Assembly (NCBI GenBank): GCA_017939025.1
Contig: JAGBAI010000002.1
Coordinates: forward strand, 1-39,382
DNA length: 39,382 nt
Direction: 5' to 3'
Source: Oscillospiraceae bacterium
GTDB taxonomy: Bacteria; Bacillota_A; Clostridia; Oscillospirales; Oscillospiraceae
Made by a program: the position numbers and the translations under genes. A model generated the notes under the pieces. That model ran no database searches and had not been told where the DNA came from. It was given only the letters and a program-made list of their open reading frames with translations. Positions 8,020 to 16,688 of this stretch are shown here, one piece after another. The first letter of the stretch is position 1; each line of letters begins with the position of its first letter.

Positions 8020-9234
8020 ATGGCAGTACCCGCTCTCGTTCTCGACAATTCCGTCAAATCCGCTCTGGATGCAGGCTTTGCTTCCATCTTCGGCGGCACC
8101 CCCGAGCGTTACTTCTCCGCACCCGGCCGTACTGAGGTCAGCGGCAACCACACCGACCACCAGCGGGGCCGTGTCCTGGCTGGCGCTGTGAACCTGGACA
8201 CCGTTGCCGCCGTGAAGATCAACGGCACAAATAAGATCCGCATCCAGTCCAAGGGCTATCCCATGTGTGAGATCGACCTGACCCAGCTGGAGCCTGTGGA
8301 AAGTGAGATCAACTCCACTCCCGCTCTGATCCGTGGCGTAGCCGCCCGGTTTACCCAGCTGGGCTGCAAGGTAGAGGGCTTCGATGCTTACTGCGAGTCC
8401 ACCGTTCTGCCCGGCTCCGGCCTCAGCTCCTCTGCCGCTTACGAAGTACTCATCGGCACCATCATCAACCACCTGTTCTTTGATGCCAAGGTCTCCCAGC
8501 CCGAGATCGCCCAGATCGGCCAGTATGCGGAAAACGTGTTCTTCGGCAAACCCTGCGGCCTGATGGATCAGACGGCTTCCGCCGTTGGCGGCCTGGTCAC
8601 CATTGACTTTGCCGACAAGGAAAAGCCCGTCATCCGTCCTCTGAACTTTGACTTTGCCTCCACCGGTCATGCCCTGTGCATCATCGACAGCCGTGCCGAC
8701 CATGCCGACCTGACTGACGAATATGCTGCCATCACTCTGGAACTGAAGGCCCTGTGCGCCCACTTCGGCAAGGAAGTCACCACCGAGATCCCCGAGGAGG
8801 AATTCTACGCCGCCATCCCCGCCCTGCGGGAGAAGGTCACCGACCGGGCCATCATGCGTGCCATCCACGAGTACAATGAAAACCGCCGGGTGCCTCAGCA
8901 GGTGGCCTGTCTGGAAAGCGGTGACTTTGAGGGCTTCCTGAAGCTGACCAAGGAATCCGGCTTCTCCAGCTGGATGTACCTGCAGAATGTCATTCCCGCC
9001 GGTTATATCCAGAACCAGCACGTCGCCGTGGCTCTGGGTCTGTGCGAGCATTACCTCCAGGGCAAGGGCGCTTACCGTGTCCACGGCGGCGGCTTCGCCG
9101 GCACCGTCCAGGCCTTCGTGCCCTTCGAGCTGCTGGATGCCTTCAAGGCCGGTATTGATGCCGCTCTGGGCGAAGGTGCCTGCCACATTCTGTCCATCCG
9201 TCCCCAGGGCGGCGTGGAAGCTATTGCGGAGTAA
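8020..9234 (+). CDS. galK: Galactokinase, GHMP family (404 aa)
   Basis: Phosphorylates alpha-D-galactose at C1 with ATP, the first Leloir step. The galactokinase signature is present in a variant form (GRTEVSGNHTDHQRG), followed by the GHMP ATP-binding motif LPGSGLSSSAA near residue 133, the catalytic aspartate D183 in CGLMDQ, and the C-terminal GGGFAGTVQAF motif. TAGGAGGAAAG lies just upstream of the ATG. It lies downstream of lacZ and upstream of galT, so the three form a catabolic set for lactose. Its own start site would have to be read through the inverted repeat at 7908-7986. Confidence 0.95.
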   Translation: MAVPALVLDNSVKSALDAGFASIFGGTPERYFSAPGRTEVSGNHTDHQRGRVLAGAVNLDTVAAVKINGTNKIRIQSKGYPMCEIDLTQLEPVESEINSTPALIRGVAARFTQLGCKVEGFDAYCESTVLPGSGLSSSAAYEVLIGTIINHLFFDAKVSQPEIAQIGQYAENVFFGKPCGLMDQTASAVGGLVTIDFADKEKPVIRPLNFDFASTGHALCIIDSRADHADLTDEYAAITLELKALCAHFGKEVTTEIPEEEFYAAIPALREKVTDRAIMRAIHEYNENRRVPQQVACLESGDFEGFLKLTKESGFSSWMYLQNVIPAGYIQNQHVAVALGLCEHYLQGKGAYRVHGGGFAGTVQAFVPFELLDAFKAGIDAALGEGACHILSIRPQGGVEAIAE

Positions 9235-9246
9235 TGACGAAAATAA

Positions 9247-9276
9247 CCTTCCCCCTTGGGGGAAGGCTTGGGCGCT
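9247..9276. repeat. Truncated copy of the 559-730 repeat family
   Basis: The palindrome CCTTCCCCC-TT-GGGGGAAGG (9247-9266), followed by CTTGGGCGC, matches the right end of the element at 559-730 and its flank. It forms a hairpin between galK and galT. Confidence 0.55.
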
Positions 9277-9315
9277 GCCGTGCCAATGCAATAAACGAAA
9301 AATGGAGTGAACAGA

Positions 9316-10809
9316 ATGAAAATCGAAACCTATATCGACTCTCTCGTTTCCTATGCCATGAACAATGGTCTGGCTGAACCTGTGGACCATATGGTACTAA
9401 CCAACCGTCTGCTGGATCTGCTGCGTAAGGATGACTATGAACCCTCCGACGAGCCCATGACCGAGGATCTGGAAGAAATTCTGGCCGGAATGCTGGACTA
9501 CGCCGTGGCCAAGGGCCTGTGTGAGGATGACATCACCTCCCGGGATATCTTCGACACCCGGATCATGGGCGCTGTGACCCCCATGCCCAGAGAGGTTATC
9601 CGTACCTTTGAAGAAAAGTACCATATGAATCCCGTGGAGGCTACTGACTGGTATTACAAGTTCTCCTGCGATACCGACTACATCCGCCGCTACCGCATCA
9701 AGAAGGATATGCGCTGGAAGTACGCCAGCGAGTACGGTGAGATCGACATCACCATCAACCTGAGTAAGCCTGAGAAGGATCCCAAGGCCATTGCCGCCGC
9801 CAAGAACGCCCCTCAGTCTGCCTACCCCAAGTGCCAGCTGTGCCGTGAGAACGAAGGCTATGCCGGCCGGATGAACCATCCCGCCCGGGCCAACCACCGG
9901 ATCGTGCCCATCGAAATCTGCGGTGCCGACTGGTGCCTGCAGTACAGCCCCTATGTGTACTACAATGAGCACTGCATCGTCTTCAATTCCCAGCACATCC
10001 CCATGAAGATCGACAAGTCCGCTTTCGAAAAGCTGCTGGACTTTGTCCGTGCCTTCCCCCACTACTTCGTTGGTTCCAACGCTGACCTGCCCATCGTTGG
10101 CGGTTCTATTCTGAGCCACGAGCATTTCCAGGGCGGCCATTACCGCTTCGCCATGGAATCCGCCGGTATTGAAAAGGAAGTCTTTTTCCAGGGCTACGAG
10201 GACATCCACGCCGGCATTGTCAAGTGGCCTATGAGCGTTATCCGTCTCAATGGCCGGGATCCCAAGCGGATCGCCGACCTGGCTGACAAGATCCTGCACT
10301 GCTGGCGCAATTACTCTGACATTGATCAGAGCATCATTGCCTTCTCCGACGGTGAGCCCCACAACACCATCACCCCCATCGCCCGCCGCAGAAGCGACCT
10401 GTATGAGCTGGATCTGGTACTGCGCTGCAACATCACCACCCCCGAGCATCCTCTGGGCGTGTTCCATCCCCATGCAGAAAAGCACCACATCAAGAAGGAA
10501 AACATCGGTCTCATTGAAGTCATGGGTCTGGCTGTTCTGCCCAGCCGCCTGAAGGGCGAGCTGACCGATCTGGCAGCCGCCGTTGCCGCTGGCCAGGATG
10601 TTTCCGGTGATGAGCGCCTTGGCAAGCACGCTGCCTGGGTGGAAGAGCTGAAACAGCAGTACACCTTCACCGAAGAAAACGCCATGGAGATTCTGATGCA
10701 GGAGACCGGCAAGGTATTCGCCGGTGTTCTGGAGGATGCCGGTGTTTACAAGAACACGGAAGAAGGCCGCGCCGCTTTCCAGAGATTCGTGGACGCTGTC
10801 AACAACTGA
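9316..10809 (+). CDS. galT: UDP-glucose--hexose-1-phosphate uridylyltransferase, class II (497 aa)
   Basis: Transfers UMP between UDP-glucose and galactose-1-phosphate, the second Leloir step. This is the longer class II enzyme of Bacillota (about 500 residues), not the 350-residue HIT-type class I. Visible signatures are YPKCQLCRENEGYAGR, then NHRIVPIEICGADW and the active-site block SHEHFQGGHY (H268, H270, H275). I chose the ATG at 9316, with GGAG 8 bases upstream, over the GTG at 9307, which overlaps that ribosome site. galE and mutarotase are not in this window. A strong terminator follows. Confidence 0.94.
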   Translation: MKIETYIDSLVSYAMNNGLAEPVDHMVLTNRLLDLLRKDDYEPSDEPMTEDLEEILAGMLDYAVAKGLCEDDITSRDIFDTRIMGAVTPMPREVIRTFEEKYHMNPVEATDWYYKFSCDTDYIRRYRIKKDMRWKYASEYGEIDITINLSKPEKDPKAIAAAKNAPQSAYPKCQLCRENEGYAGRMNHPARANHRIVPIEICGADWCLQYSPYVYYNEHCIVFNSQHIPMKIDKSAFEKLLDFVRAFPHYFVGSNADLPIVGGSILSHEHFQGGHYRFAMESAGIEKEVFFQGYEDIHAGIVKWPMSVIRLNGRDPKRIADLADKILHCWRNYSDIDQSIIAFSDGEPHNTITPIARRRSDLYELDLVLRCNITTPEHPLGVFHPHAEKHHIKKENIGLIEVMGLAVLPSRLKGELTDLAAAVAAGQDVSGDERLGKHAAWVEELKQQYTFTEENAMEILMQETGKVFAGVLEDAGVYKNTEEGRAAFQRFVDAVNN

Positions 10810-10832
10810 TCGCCAACCATTCGTATCAGCCA

Positions 10833-10873
10833 AAAGGGTCTGCTGCAAAATTGCAGCAGACCCTTTGATTTTT
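10833..10873. terminator. Terminator after galT
   Basis: A 16-bp perfect stem (AAAGGGTCTGCTGCAA and its complement, 10833-10866), then ATTTTT. It lies between convergent genes, and the last bases overlap the end of the minus-strand hydrolase gene. Confidence 0.85.
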
Positions 10874-11519
10874 ACCATTGGCGGCAGAAGGTATATTTCC
10901 CCAAGACGCCCCAGATATTGTCATTAACCGCGTATTGGGAGAAGAATACCACATCCCCATCCACGATGTAAGGGCCGTTCAGTGCCCGCTCCACCGCTCC
11001 ATAGTGCTCTTCCGTTGGCTGTGCCTGGTACAATCTGCCTGCTGACAGGAACTGGCCCTCGGCATAGACCACACCCTTGGCCGTGCTGGGGAAGTTATCC
11101 GCCACGATCCGGTTGAGGATTACCTCTGCCATAGCCTGCTGGGCATCCGGCGGCTCTCCTTCTCCTTCCAGGCAGATCAGCTTTGCGATCAGTTCCTTCT
11201 CCTCCTGAGAAAGCTGCAAGTCGCCATAGCGGTAAGGCACTGCCGGGACGGTTTCCTCCGTCACCTCCGGTACCGTTTCCGGCGGCAGGGTCTCTGGCGG
11301 TAAAGTCGGCTCTGTGATAACCGTTTCCTCTGTCATCTCTGTTTCGGCGGTTTCCATGGGCTCCGGCTCCGAAGGCTGGGACTCGGGCATGGTAAAAGAA
11401 ACGCTTTTTTCCTGTCCCCACCAGGTTTGGGATGCCCAATCCTCCAGGATCCCCATAAATCCCCTGGTCACCATGAGGAACGCTGCCGCTGCCAGCAAAA
11501 TGCTGATGATCCGTTTCAT
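10872..11519 (-). CDS. Secreted SleB/CwlJ-type cell-wall hydrolase (215 aa)
   Basis: The C-terminal 120 or so residues are the Hydrolase_2 domain of SleB/CwlJ (AKLICLEGEGEPPDAQQAMA, then VILNRI, VVYAEGQF and VFFSQYAVNDNIWG), which cleaves peptidoglycan. The catalytic-type glutamate is in LEGEGEP. An N-terminal hydrophobic segment (MKRIISILLAAAAFLMV) acts as signal or anchor. It is followed by a linker of about 60 residues rich in Thr, Glu and Pro (ETLPPETVPEVTEETV). I took the ATG at 11519, which has GGAGG upstream; the longer frame from 11597 crosses the promoter. In spore formers the family acts in germination, but vegetative members exist. The linker resembles the one in the sensor kinase at 12891-15839. 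Confidence 0.85.
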   Translation of the reverse strand: MKRIISILLAAAAFLMVTRGFMGILEDWASQTWWGQEKSVSFTMPESQPSEPEPMETAETEMTEETVITEPTLPPETLPPETVPEVTEETVPAVPYRYGDLQLSQEEKELIAKLICLEGEGEPPDAQQAMAEVILNRIVADNFPSTAKGVVYAEGQFLSAGRLYQAQPTEEHYGAVERALNGPYIVDGDVVFFSQYAVNDNIWGVLGKYTFCRQW

Positions 11520-11555
11520 ATTTTCCGCGTTCCTCCTTTTTCCAGATGTTCTTTT

Positions 11556-11584
11556 ATTATATCTGCGTTTTCCCCGTATTGCAA
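11556..11584 (-). promoter_or_regulatory. Promoter of the SleB-like gene
   Basis: Minus strand: TTGCAA (11584-11579), 17-base spacer, TATAAT (11561-11556). It stands back-to-back with the MFS promoter, the two -35 boxes being 12 bases apart. Confidence 0.75.
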
Positions 11585-11596
11585 GGGGTTTCACCA

Positions 11597-11625
11597 TTGA
11601 CTTTCCAAAGTTCTTTTGTTATGAT
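11597..11625 (+). promoter_or_regulatory. Promoter of the MFS transporter gene
   Basis: TTGACT (11597-11602), 17-base spacer, TATGAT (11620-11625), 31 bases before the start codon. Confidence 0.75.
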
Positions 11626-11656
11626 TCGCCTGAATAAACTTTGAGAGGAATGCAAT

Positions 11657-12832
11657 ATGCTGCATCTGCTTCTGGCGATCATTTATCTGTCCTTCATCTC
11701 CCTGGGACTGCCTGACGGTCTGCTGGGTGCCGCCTGGCCCACCATGTATCCGGCCCTGGCCGTTCCCGTGTCCTATGCCGGTATCGTGTCCATGATCATC
11801 GCTTTGGGCACCATTGTCTCCAGCCTCATGAGTGACCGGCTGACCTATGCTTTGGGTACAGGCAAGGTCACTGCCATCAGTGTTGCCATGACGGCAGCAG
11901 CCCTGTTCGGCTTCTCCTTGGCCGATTCCTTCTGGCTGCTATGCCTGTGGGCCATTCCCTATGGTCTGGGTGCCGGCAGCGTGGATGCCAGTCTGAACAA
12001 CTATGTGGCCCTGCACTACACCAGCCGCCATATGAGCTGGCTGCACTGCATGTGGGGCCTGGGTGCCACCATCGGGCCTTACATCATGGGTTTTGTCCTC
12101 ACCGGCGGCGGACACTGGTCTTTGGGCTACCGCTATGTAGGCATTTTACAGGTAGTTCTGACTGCGGTTCTGTTTCTCAGCCTGCCTATGTGGAAGAACC
12201 GCCATTCCGCCAATCCTGCGGAGGTAAAGGACGAAAAGCCCCTTCCCCTTGCCCAGGTGGTCAAGATCCGGGGCGCAAAGGAAGTGATGGTCTCCTTCTT
12301 CTGCTACTGTGCATTGGAACAGACCGCCATGCTCTGGGCCAGCTCCTACCTGTTCCTGTATAAGGGCCTGCCAGAGGAAACTGCTGCCTTTTTTGCCAGC
12401 CTGTTCTTCATTGGCATCACCGCCGGCCGGGGCCTCAACGGTTTTCTCACTATGAAATTCAGCGACACTCAGCTGATCCGGATGGGCCAGCTTCTCATCG
12501 GCCTGGGCATTGTGTTCATGCTGCTGCCCCTGGCGGATATCTTTGCCCTGCTGGGTCTGGTTCTGATAGGTCTGGGCTGCGCACCCATTTATCCCTGCAT
12601 CATCCATTCCACTCCCGCCCACTTCGGCCCGGAGCGTTCTCAGGCCCTCATTGGTGTCCAGATGGCCAGCGCCTACACAGGCTCCTGCCTGGCACCTCCC
12701 GTCTTTGGCCTTCTGGCAAATCACATCAGCGCCGGACTGATGCCCCTTTATCTGCTGGCGATCCTGCTGCTGATGATCGGAATGCACGAAAAGCTCATCC
12801 GTAAAGTGGAGCCGGACAACATCCACCATTAA
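11657..12832 (+). CDS. Major facilitator superfamily transporter (391 aa)
   Basis: A polytopic inner-membrane protein with about twelve hydrophobic segments in two halves separated by a charged loop (near residues 180-205). It starts with SLGLPDGLLGAAWP, typical of the FucP/YfkF-like sugar-transporter branch. A conserved SDRLTYALGTGKV sequence takes the place of the usual MFS loop 2-3 motif. GAGAGGA precedes the ATG. It stands alone, bounded by its own promoter and a bidirectional terminator. The substrate cannot be inferred with confidence; a sugar or small metabolite is likely from the family. Confidence 0.85.
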   Translation: MLHLLLAIIYLSFISLGLPDGLLGAAWPTMYPALAVPVSYAGIVSMIIALGTIVSSLMSDRLTYALGTGKVTAISVAMTAAALFGFSLADSFWLLCLWAIPYGLGAGSVDASLNNYVALHYTSRHMSWLHCMWGLGATIGPYIMGFVLTGGGHWSLGYRYVGILQVVLTAVLFLSLPMWKNRHSANPAEVKDEKPLPLAQVVKIRGAKEVMVSFFCYCALEQTAMLWASSYLFLYKGLPEETAAFFASLFFIGITAGRGLNGFLTMKFSDTQLIRMGQLLIGLGIVFMLLPLADIFALLGLVLIGLGCAPIYPCIIHSTPAHFGPERSQALIGVQMASAYTGSCLAPPVFGLLANHISAGLMPLYLLAILLLMIGMHEKLIRKVEPDNIHH

Positions 12833-12852
12833 GGTATAAAAAATCCAATGCA

Positions 12853-12894
12853 AAATTTAAGGGCACGTTTTACAACGTGCCCTTAAATTTTTAT
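12853..12894. terminator. Bidirectional terminator between MFS and kinase genes
   Basis: A 17-bp perfect stem (12853-12869 with 12874-12890, core AAGGGCACGTT), flanked by T-rich sequence on the plus side and by AAATTT symmetry. It separates convergent genes. Confidence 0.85.
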
Positions 12895-15839
12895 TCTACA
12901 CCGGGGAAGATCAGGGTCACCTTGAACAGGTCACCGTCTACCAGCAATTGCAGCTGGCCCTTTTGCAGTTCCATGAGGCTTCTGGCAATGTTCAGCCCCA
13001 GGCCGCTGCCTTCGGTGTTCCGGGATTCATCGCCCCGAACAAAGCGCTCCATCAGCTCTTCGGCGTTGATGTTCAGTTCCTCCCGGGAGATGTTCTTCAG
13101 AGAGATGATCACCTTACCCTCCAGCTGCATCAGATCAATATACAGCCGGGTTCCGGGCATGGCGTATTTCACGGCATTGCCCAAGAGATTACTCAGCACC
13201 CGCCAGACCAGTCGTCCGTCAGCCCGCATAGGCATTCGGTCCTCCGTGTGCCGGAACAGGGGAGTCAGCTGGGCCCGGTCCAGCTTGTCAGAGAATTCAC
13301 CCAAGGCCTGGTTTACAGATTCCACTGCGTCTACGGTGGTGATCTCCACCTGCATATTGCCGGTGTTGGCCTTGGACATATCCATCAGGTCGTCAATAAG
13401 CTTTTTTAAACGCTGGGACTGCCGGTCCAGAACTTCCAGATACTGCTCGCCCTCTTCCTCGGTGTGGGGCTTTTGCAGCAGATCCACATAGTTGATGATG
13501 GAAGTCAGAGGGGTCTTGATGTCGTGGGAAACATTGGTGATCAGCTCGGTTTTCATCCGCTCGGATTTCAGCTGCTTCTGGGCAGCCACCACTGCCACAT
13601 CTGCCAGGGCATTAAGGTCGGCTGCACTATCCTTGAAGCATCCCACCATCAGCTTGTCATCCACCTTGGTATTCAAATCGCCCTTGCCCATGCGGCGGGT
13701 GCTTTCTGCCAGTGTTCCGTAGCAGTGGGCCACATAGAGAATAATGATGACAGGCACCATCAGGCAGCAGAAAATGGCGAATTCATTCGCGAACTGGAAT
13801 GCCAGCATGGTAAAGAAGATCATGCACGCACCGTACAGCAGCCACTGCCAGGTCACCGGCAGCAGCTTCATAAAGCGGTTCAGTCCCTTCCACAGCCAGC
13901 CGAAGATCCGCTTCAGCTTATCCCCCAGCCACAGCATGGTCTTTTCGGTAACCTTGTAGAGCCAGACGAAGGTTTTCATAGTAAACTGCCAGAATCTTTT
14001 CAGCAGCTTTCCGCAGAAGGGCAGGCCCTTGTGGGACAGGAAATCCTCAAGCCACATGGCAAATTTGAAGAACAGCCGGATGCTGTGGCCGCACAGGGTA
14101 TTGCGCCACCAGAAGCCCCCGGGGGTCTTCAGCTGGGCCACAAAGGCGAACAGGAATCCCACCATCAGCAATGCGCTGAGGATGCCGATGGCTGCCAGCA
14201 TTCCACAGCCAGCCCACAGATCCTGGGCAAAGACCTCTTCCATCAAAGCCTCGCCCAGCACGATCAATCCCGCTACGCCGAAGCCGCCGCCAAAGAGGTA
14301 AAGATCCAGGGGCAAACGGTTCAGTCCGCCGGCCCGCACCTCGTCACACTTGGGCTTGCGTCCTGCGGCAGTACACAGGTACACCGCGAAGATGGCAAAG
14401 ACCAGCAGGCAAATGCCCGCCATGGGCAGAAGATAATTCCGGAACGTACGCAGCAGCTCCAGCGCCGCATAACCCCCCCGGTAGTTCAGGGCCTCTTCGG
14501 TCATGTAGACCTCTACGGTCAACTCCGGCATGGGCACATAGACGAACTGGGCATGGACGGTTTCGCCCTGCTCGTAGTCATAATAGCTCTGGGTATTGAT
14601 CTGATATTCTTCCAGAGGCTTGCCGTTGATGATCGTGGGGCCTGTTTTCTCGGGCAATGTTTCGGCAGGGACAGTCTCGGGAGGCAGAGTCTCCGCCACT
14701 GTTTCCGCCGGAAGGGAATCTACGGGAATTGGCTCTGTGGAGATGGTCTCTTCCGCCAGCGTGATGGCAGCTGTTTCCTCCGGCACTGCGGAAGCATCCG
14801 AAGGTACCGTCTCTTCCACAGCCTCGGTGCCCTCGGTCGCTTCCGTCACCTCTGTAACTTCTGTTGTCTCAGGAACGGTGACTTCCGTGGTTGCCGGGAC
14901 GGTAGCCTCAGTGGTTTCGGGAACAGTGGCCTCCGTGGTCTCGGAGACAGCCTCTTCCGGGGCTTTTTCCGCCAGTGCCTGCTGGGACTGGAAGATCACA
15001 TGGCCGTTTTCGGCCAGGTACAGGGTGCCCACACCAGCACCGTTATCATCCAACCGCAGGGATTCTCCGCTGTCATCGAAGAAGAAACTGGCCTCGGTGA
15101 TGACAGTCTCCGGGAACCATTCCGCGTGGTCATAGTAATTGAAGAAGGAATGGAAGGTCAAGTAGCCCTCCGGGCTGTAGAACAGGAAGCCCACCACATC
15201 GGTATCCAGCATGGTGGTATCATAGGCACCGCTTTCCCGGTAGGTGCTCAGCACCGTTTCGCCGCCAGTGTAGTAGGTTTCCAGCACCGGCATGTTGTCG
15301 TTGGCAAAAAACGCATGATGGACAATCACACCCTCCGCGGGGATGGTGCCGGTACTACCCTCAAGATACAACTCCTGGCCGTGACGCTCAGCCTCCCGGG
15401 AGCGCTGCTGGCTTTCGGTCTGGGCCGAAACAACGTGGAGATATTTTCCGCTCACGGGGAAGGCTTCCCGGTAGTACAGATCCGTCTGTTCTGCCAGTTC
15501 CGGATTCTGGCTCAGCAGTTCGTTGCCCTCGGCATCCAGAATCCGGTAGCCGTAGTGGGCAGGATGGTACTTGTTGGTGTACCAATGGTCACCGTAGTGG
15601 GCCTGCACCATTCCTTCGGAGGCACCGCCCAGTTCCGTACTGGCGTAATTTTTTGCCAGCCAGTCCGCAAGACCCACGCTGTCGTCATGGATCTGCTGAT
15701 CGACCATTTCCTCCACAGTCCGATCATACAGGTCTCCGGAGGTCAGCAGCACCACGCCCAGCACTCCGCCCACAGCACCCGCCAGGGTAACGGCGCACAG
15801 CAGCACGGCAATGAATTTAAACACGATATGGTTTTTCAT
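12891..15839 (-). CDS. Membrane sensor histidine kinase with Thr/Glu-rich repeat in its sensor region (982 aa)
   Basis: Signal-sensing partner of the response regulator whose gene overlaps its start. The order is: TM1 at residues 7-33, a large extracellular region to about 470, several TM segments from about 475 to 700, a HAMP-like stretch, HisKA with phospho-acceptor H772 (NVSHDIKTPLTSI), and an HATPase domain with N box NLLGNAVKYA near 884 and EGSGLGLNIA near 945. The usual DxGxG G1 box is replaced by LKNISREELN, as seen in a subset of Bacillota kinases. Residues about 292-400 are an acidic low-complexity linker with 8-residue repeats of the type TEATVPET. At 982 residues it is far longer than usual. 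The signal is unknown; cell-envelope sensing is plausible. Confidence 0.9.
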   Translation of the reverse strand: MKNHIVFKFIAVLLCAVTLAGAVGGVLGVVLLTSGDLYDRTVEEMVDQQIHDDSVGLADWLAKNYASTELGGASEGMVQAHYGDHWYTNKYHPAHYGYRILDAEGNELLSQNPELAEQTDLYYREAFPVSGKYLHVVSAQTESQQRSREAERHGQELYLEGSTGTIPAEGVIVHHAFFANDNMPVLETYYTGGETVLSTYRESGAYDTTMLDTDVVGFLFYSPEGYLTFHSFFNYYDHAEWFPETVITEASFFFDDSGESLRLDDNGAGVGTLYLAENGHVIFQSQQALAEKAPEEAVSETTEATVPETTEATVPATTEVTVPETTEVTEVTEATEGTEAVEETVPSDASAVPEETAAITLAEETISTEPIPVDSLPAETVAETLPPETVPAETLPEKTGPTIINGKPLEEYQINTQSYYDYEQGETVHAQFVYVPMPELTVEVYMTEEALNYRGGYAALELLRTFRNYLLPMAGICLLVFAIFAVYLCTAAGRKPKCDEVRAGGLNRLPLDLYLFGGGFGVAGLIVLGEALMEEVFAQDLWAGCGMLAAIGILSALLMVGFLFAFVAQLKTPGGFWWRNTLCGHSIRLFFKFAMWLEDFLSHKGLPFCGKLLKRFWQFTMKTFVWLYKVTEKTMLWLGDKLKRIFGWLWKGLNRFMKLLPVTWQWLLYGACMIFFTMLAFQFANEFAIFCCLMVPVIIILYVAHCYGTLAESTRRMGKGDLNTKVDDKLMVGCFKDSAADLNALADVAVVAAQKQLKSERMKTELITNVSHDIKTPLTSIINYVDLLQKPHTEEEGEQYLEVLDRQSQRLKKLIDDLMDMSKANTGNMQVEITTVDAVESVNQALGEFSDKLDRAQLTPLFRHTEDRMPMRADGRLVWRVLSNLLGNAVKYAMPGTRLYIDLMQLEGKVIISLKNISREELNINAEELMERFVRGDESRNTEGSGLGLNIARSLMELQKGQLQLLVDGDLFKVTLIFPGVE
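14640..14965 (-). repeat. Coding repeat: Thr/Glu/Val/Pro-rich linker in the kinase sensor domain
   Basis: The coding sequence for residues about 292-400 contains tandem 24-base units encoding TEATVPET, TEATVPAT and TEVTVPET (clearest at about 14874-14945), then degenerate TE/PET repeats. Such stalks resemble wall-spanning linkers. Confidence 0.7.
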
Positions 15840-16534
15840 CCCTTTCCTCCTTCCATTTTGTAGCCCTGGCCCCAGACCACCTTCAGGTACCGGGGTTCCG
15901 AGGGGTTGATCTCGATCTTCTCCCGCAGATGGCGGATATGGACGGCCACAGCACCTTCGCTGCCCAGGGCCGCCTCCTGCCAGACGGATTCATACAGGCG
16001 CTTGGTGGAAAAGACCTTTCCGGGACTTTCCATCAGCAGATGCAAAATGGCGTATTCCGTAGGGGTCAGGGAAACCGTTTCTCCGTCTACGGTGACGGAT
16101 TTCGTCCGGTCATCCAGCACCACCCCGCCGACACTGAGATTATCCCCCGCCGGCTCCGGACAGCTGCCCAGCCGGGAATACCGCCGCAGCTGGGACCGTA
16201 CCCTTGCCAGAACCTCCACCGGGACGAAGGGCTTGGTGATATAGTCATCCGCTCCCACATTCAGCCCCAGCACCTTGTCCTCGGTCTCAGACTTGGCGGT
16301 GAGCAGAATAATGGGTGCGTTGGAGAATTCCCGGATCTTTGCCGTGGCCGTAATGCCATCCATCACAGGCATCATCACATCCAGCAGAATCAGATGGATG
16401 TCATTGCTCTTAACCACTTCCAGAGCCTCTTTTCCGGTAAAGGCCTCAAACAGATGGTAGCCCTCCGGGGTCAGATATATTTTCAGTGCATTGACGATAT
16501 CCGGCTGGTCGTCACAGATCAGCACATTGTACAT
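15836..16534 (-). CDS. OmpR/PhoB-family response regulator (232 aa)
   Basis: A DNA-binding regulator phosphorylated by the kinase encoded directly downstream; the two genes overlap by 4 bases (ATGA), implying coupled translation. The receiver domain (1-115) has the acidic pair D8/D9, phospho-acceptor D52 (LILLDVMMP), T79 and K101 (YITKPF). The C-terminal winged helix (about 135-228) ends with RYLKVVWGQGYKME, the usual OmpR wing. The promoter carries a TATAAT box but a poor -35 and direct repeats of AATTCTTAA, suggesting activator-dependent or autoregulated expression. The phosphate cotransporter gene lies just upstream but has its own terminator. Confidence 0.93.
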   Translation of the reverse strand: MYNVLICDDQPDIVNALKIYLTPEGYHLFEAFTGKEALEVVKSNDIHLILLDVMMPVMDGITATAKIREFSNAPIILLTAKSETEDKVLGLNVGADDYITKPFVPVEVLARVRSQLRRYSRLGSCPEPAGDNLSVGGVVLDDRTKSVTVDGETVSLTPTEYAILHLLMESPGKVFSTKRLYESVWQEAALGSEGAVAVHIRHLREKIEINPSEPRYLKVVWGQGYKMEGGKG

Positions 16535-16566
16535 TGCCGTTTCCCTCTTTCTGTCTTGGTGGAATC

Positions 16567-16612
16567 ATTATAGCACTTAAATTCTTAAGATGAAAGGGGT
16601 AGAATTCTTAAA
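16567..16612 (-). promoter_or_regulatory. Response-regulator promoter with AATTCTTAA direct repeats
   Basis: Minus-strand TATAAT at 16572-16567 with a weak -35 (TTTCAT, 16595-16590). On the plus strand AATTCTTAA occurs at 16580-16588 and again at 16603-16611, 23 bases apart (about two helical turns), flanking the -35 position. This is the layout expected of an OmpR-family binding site. Confidence 0.5.
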
Positions 16613-16649
16613 TGATTATTAAGGCACATAAAGATTCTCCGCGAACCTG

Positions 16650-16682
16650 AAAAATCCCGCTGCAAAATGCAGCGGGATTTTT
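16650..16682 (-). terminator. Terminator after the Na/phosphate cotransporter
   Basis: Stem AAAATCCCGCTGCA / TGCAGCGGGATTTT (16651-16681) with T-rich sequence on the minus-strand exit side. It separates the gene from the response-regulator promoter. Confidence 0.8.
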
Positions 16683-16688
16683 GCCGGA

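Noticed and set aside
13464..15863. 799-residue open frame antisense to the histidine kinase
   Set aside because: Composition is a mirror of the kinase codons (Gln/His/Gly-rich), with no domain signature. The kinase frame has HisKA and ATPase motifs.
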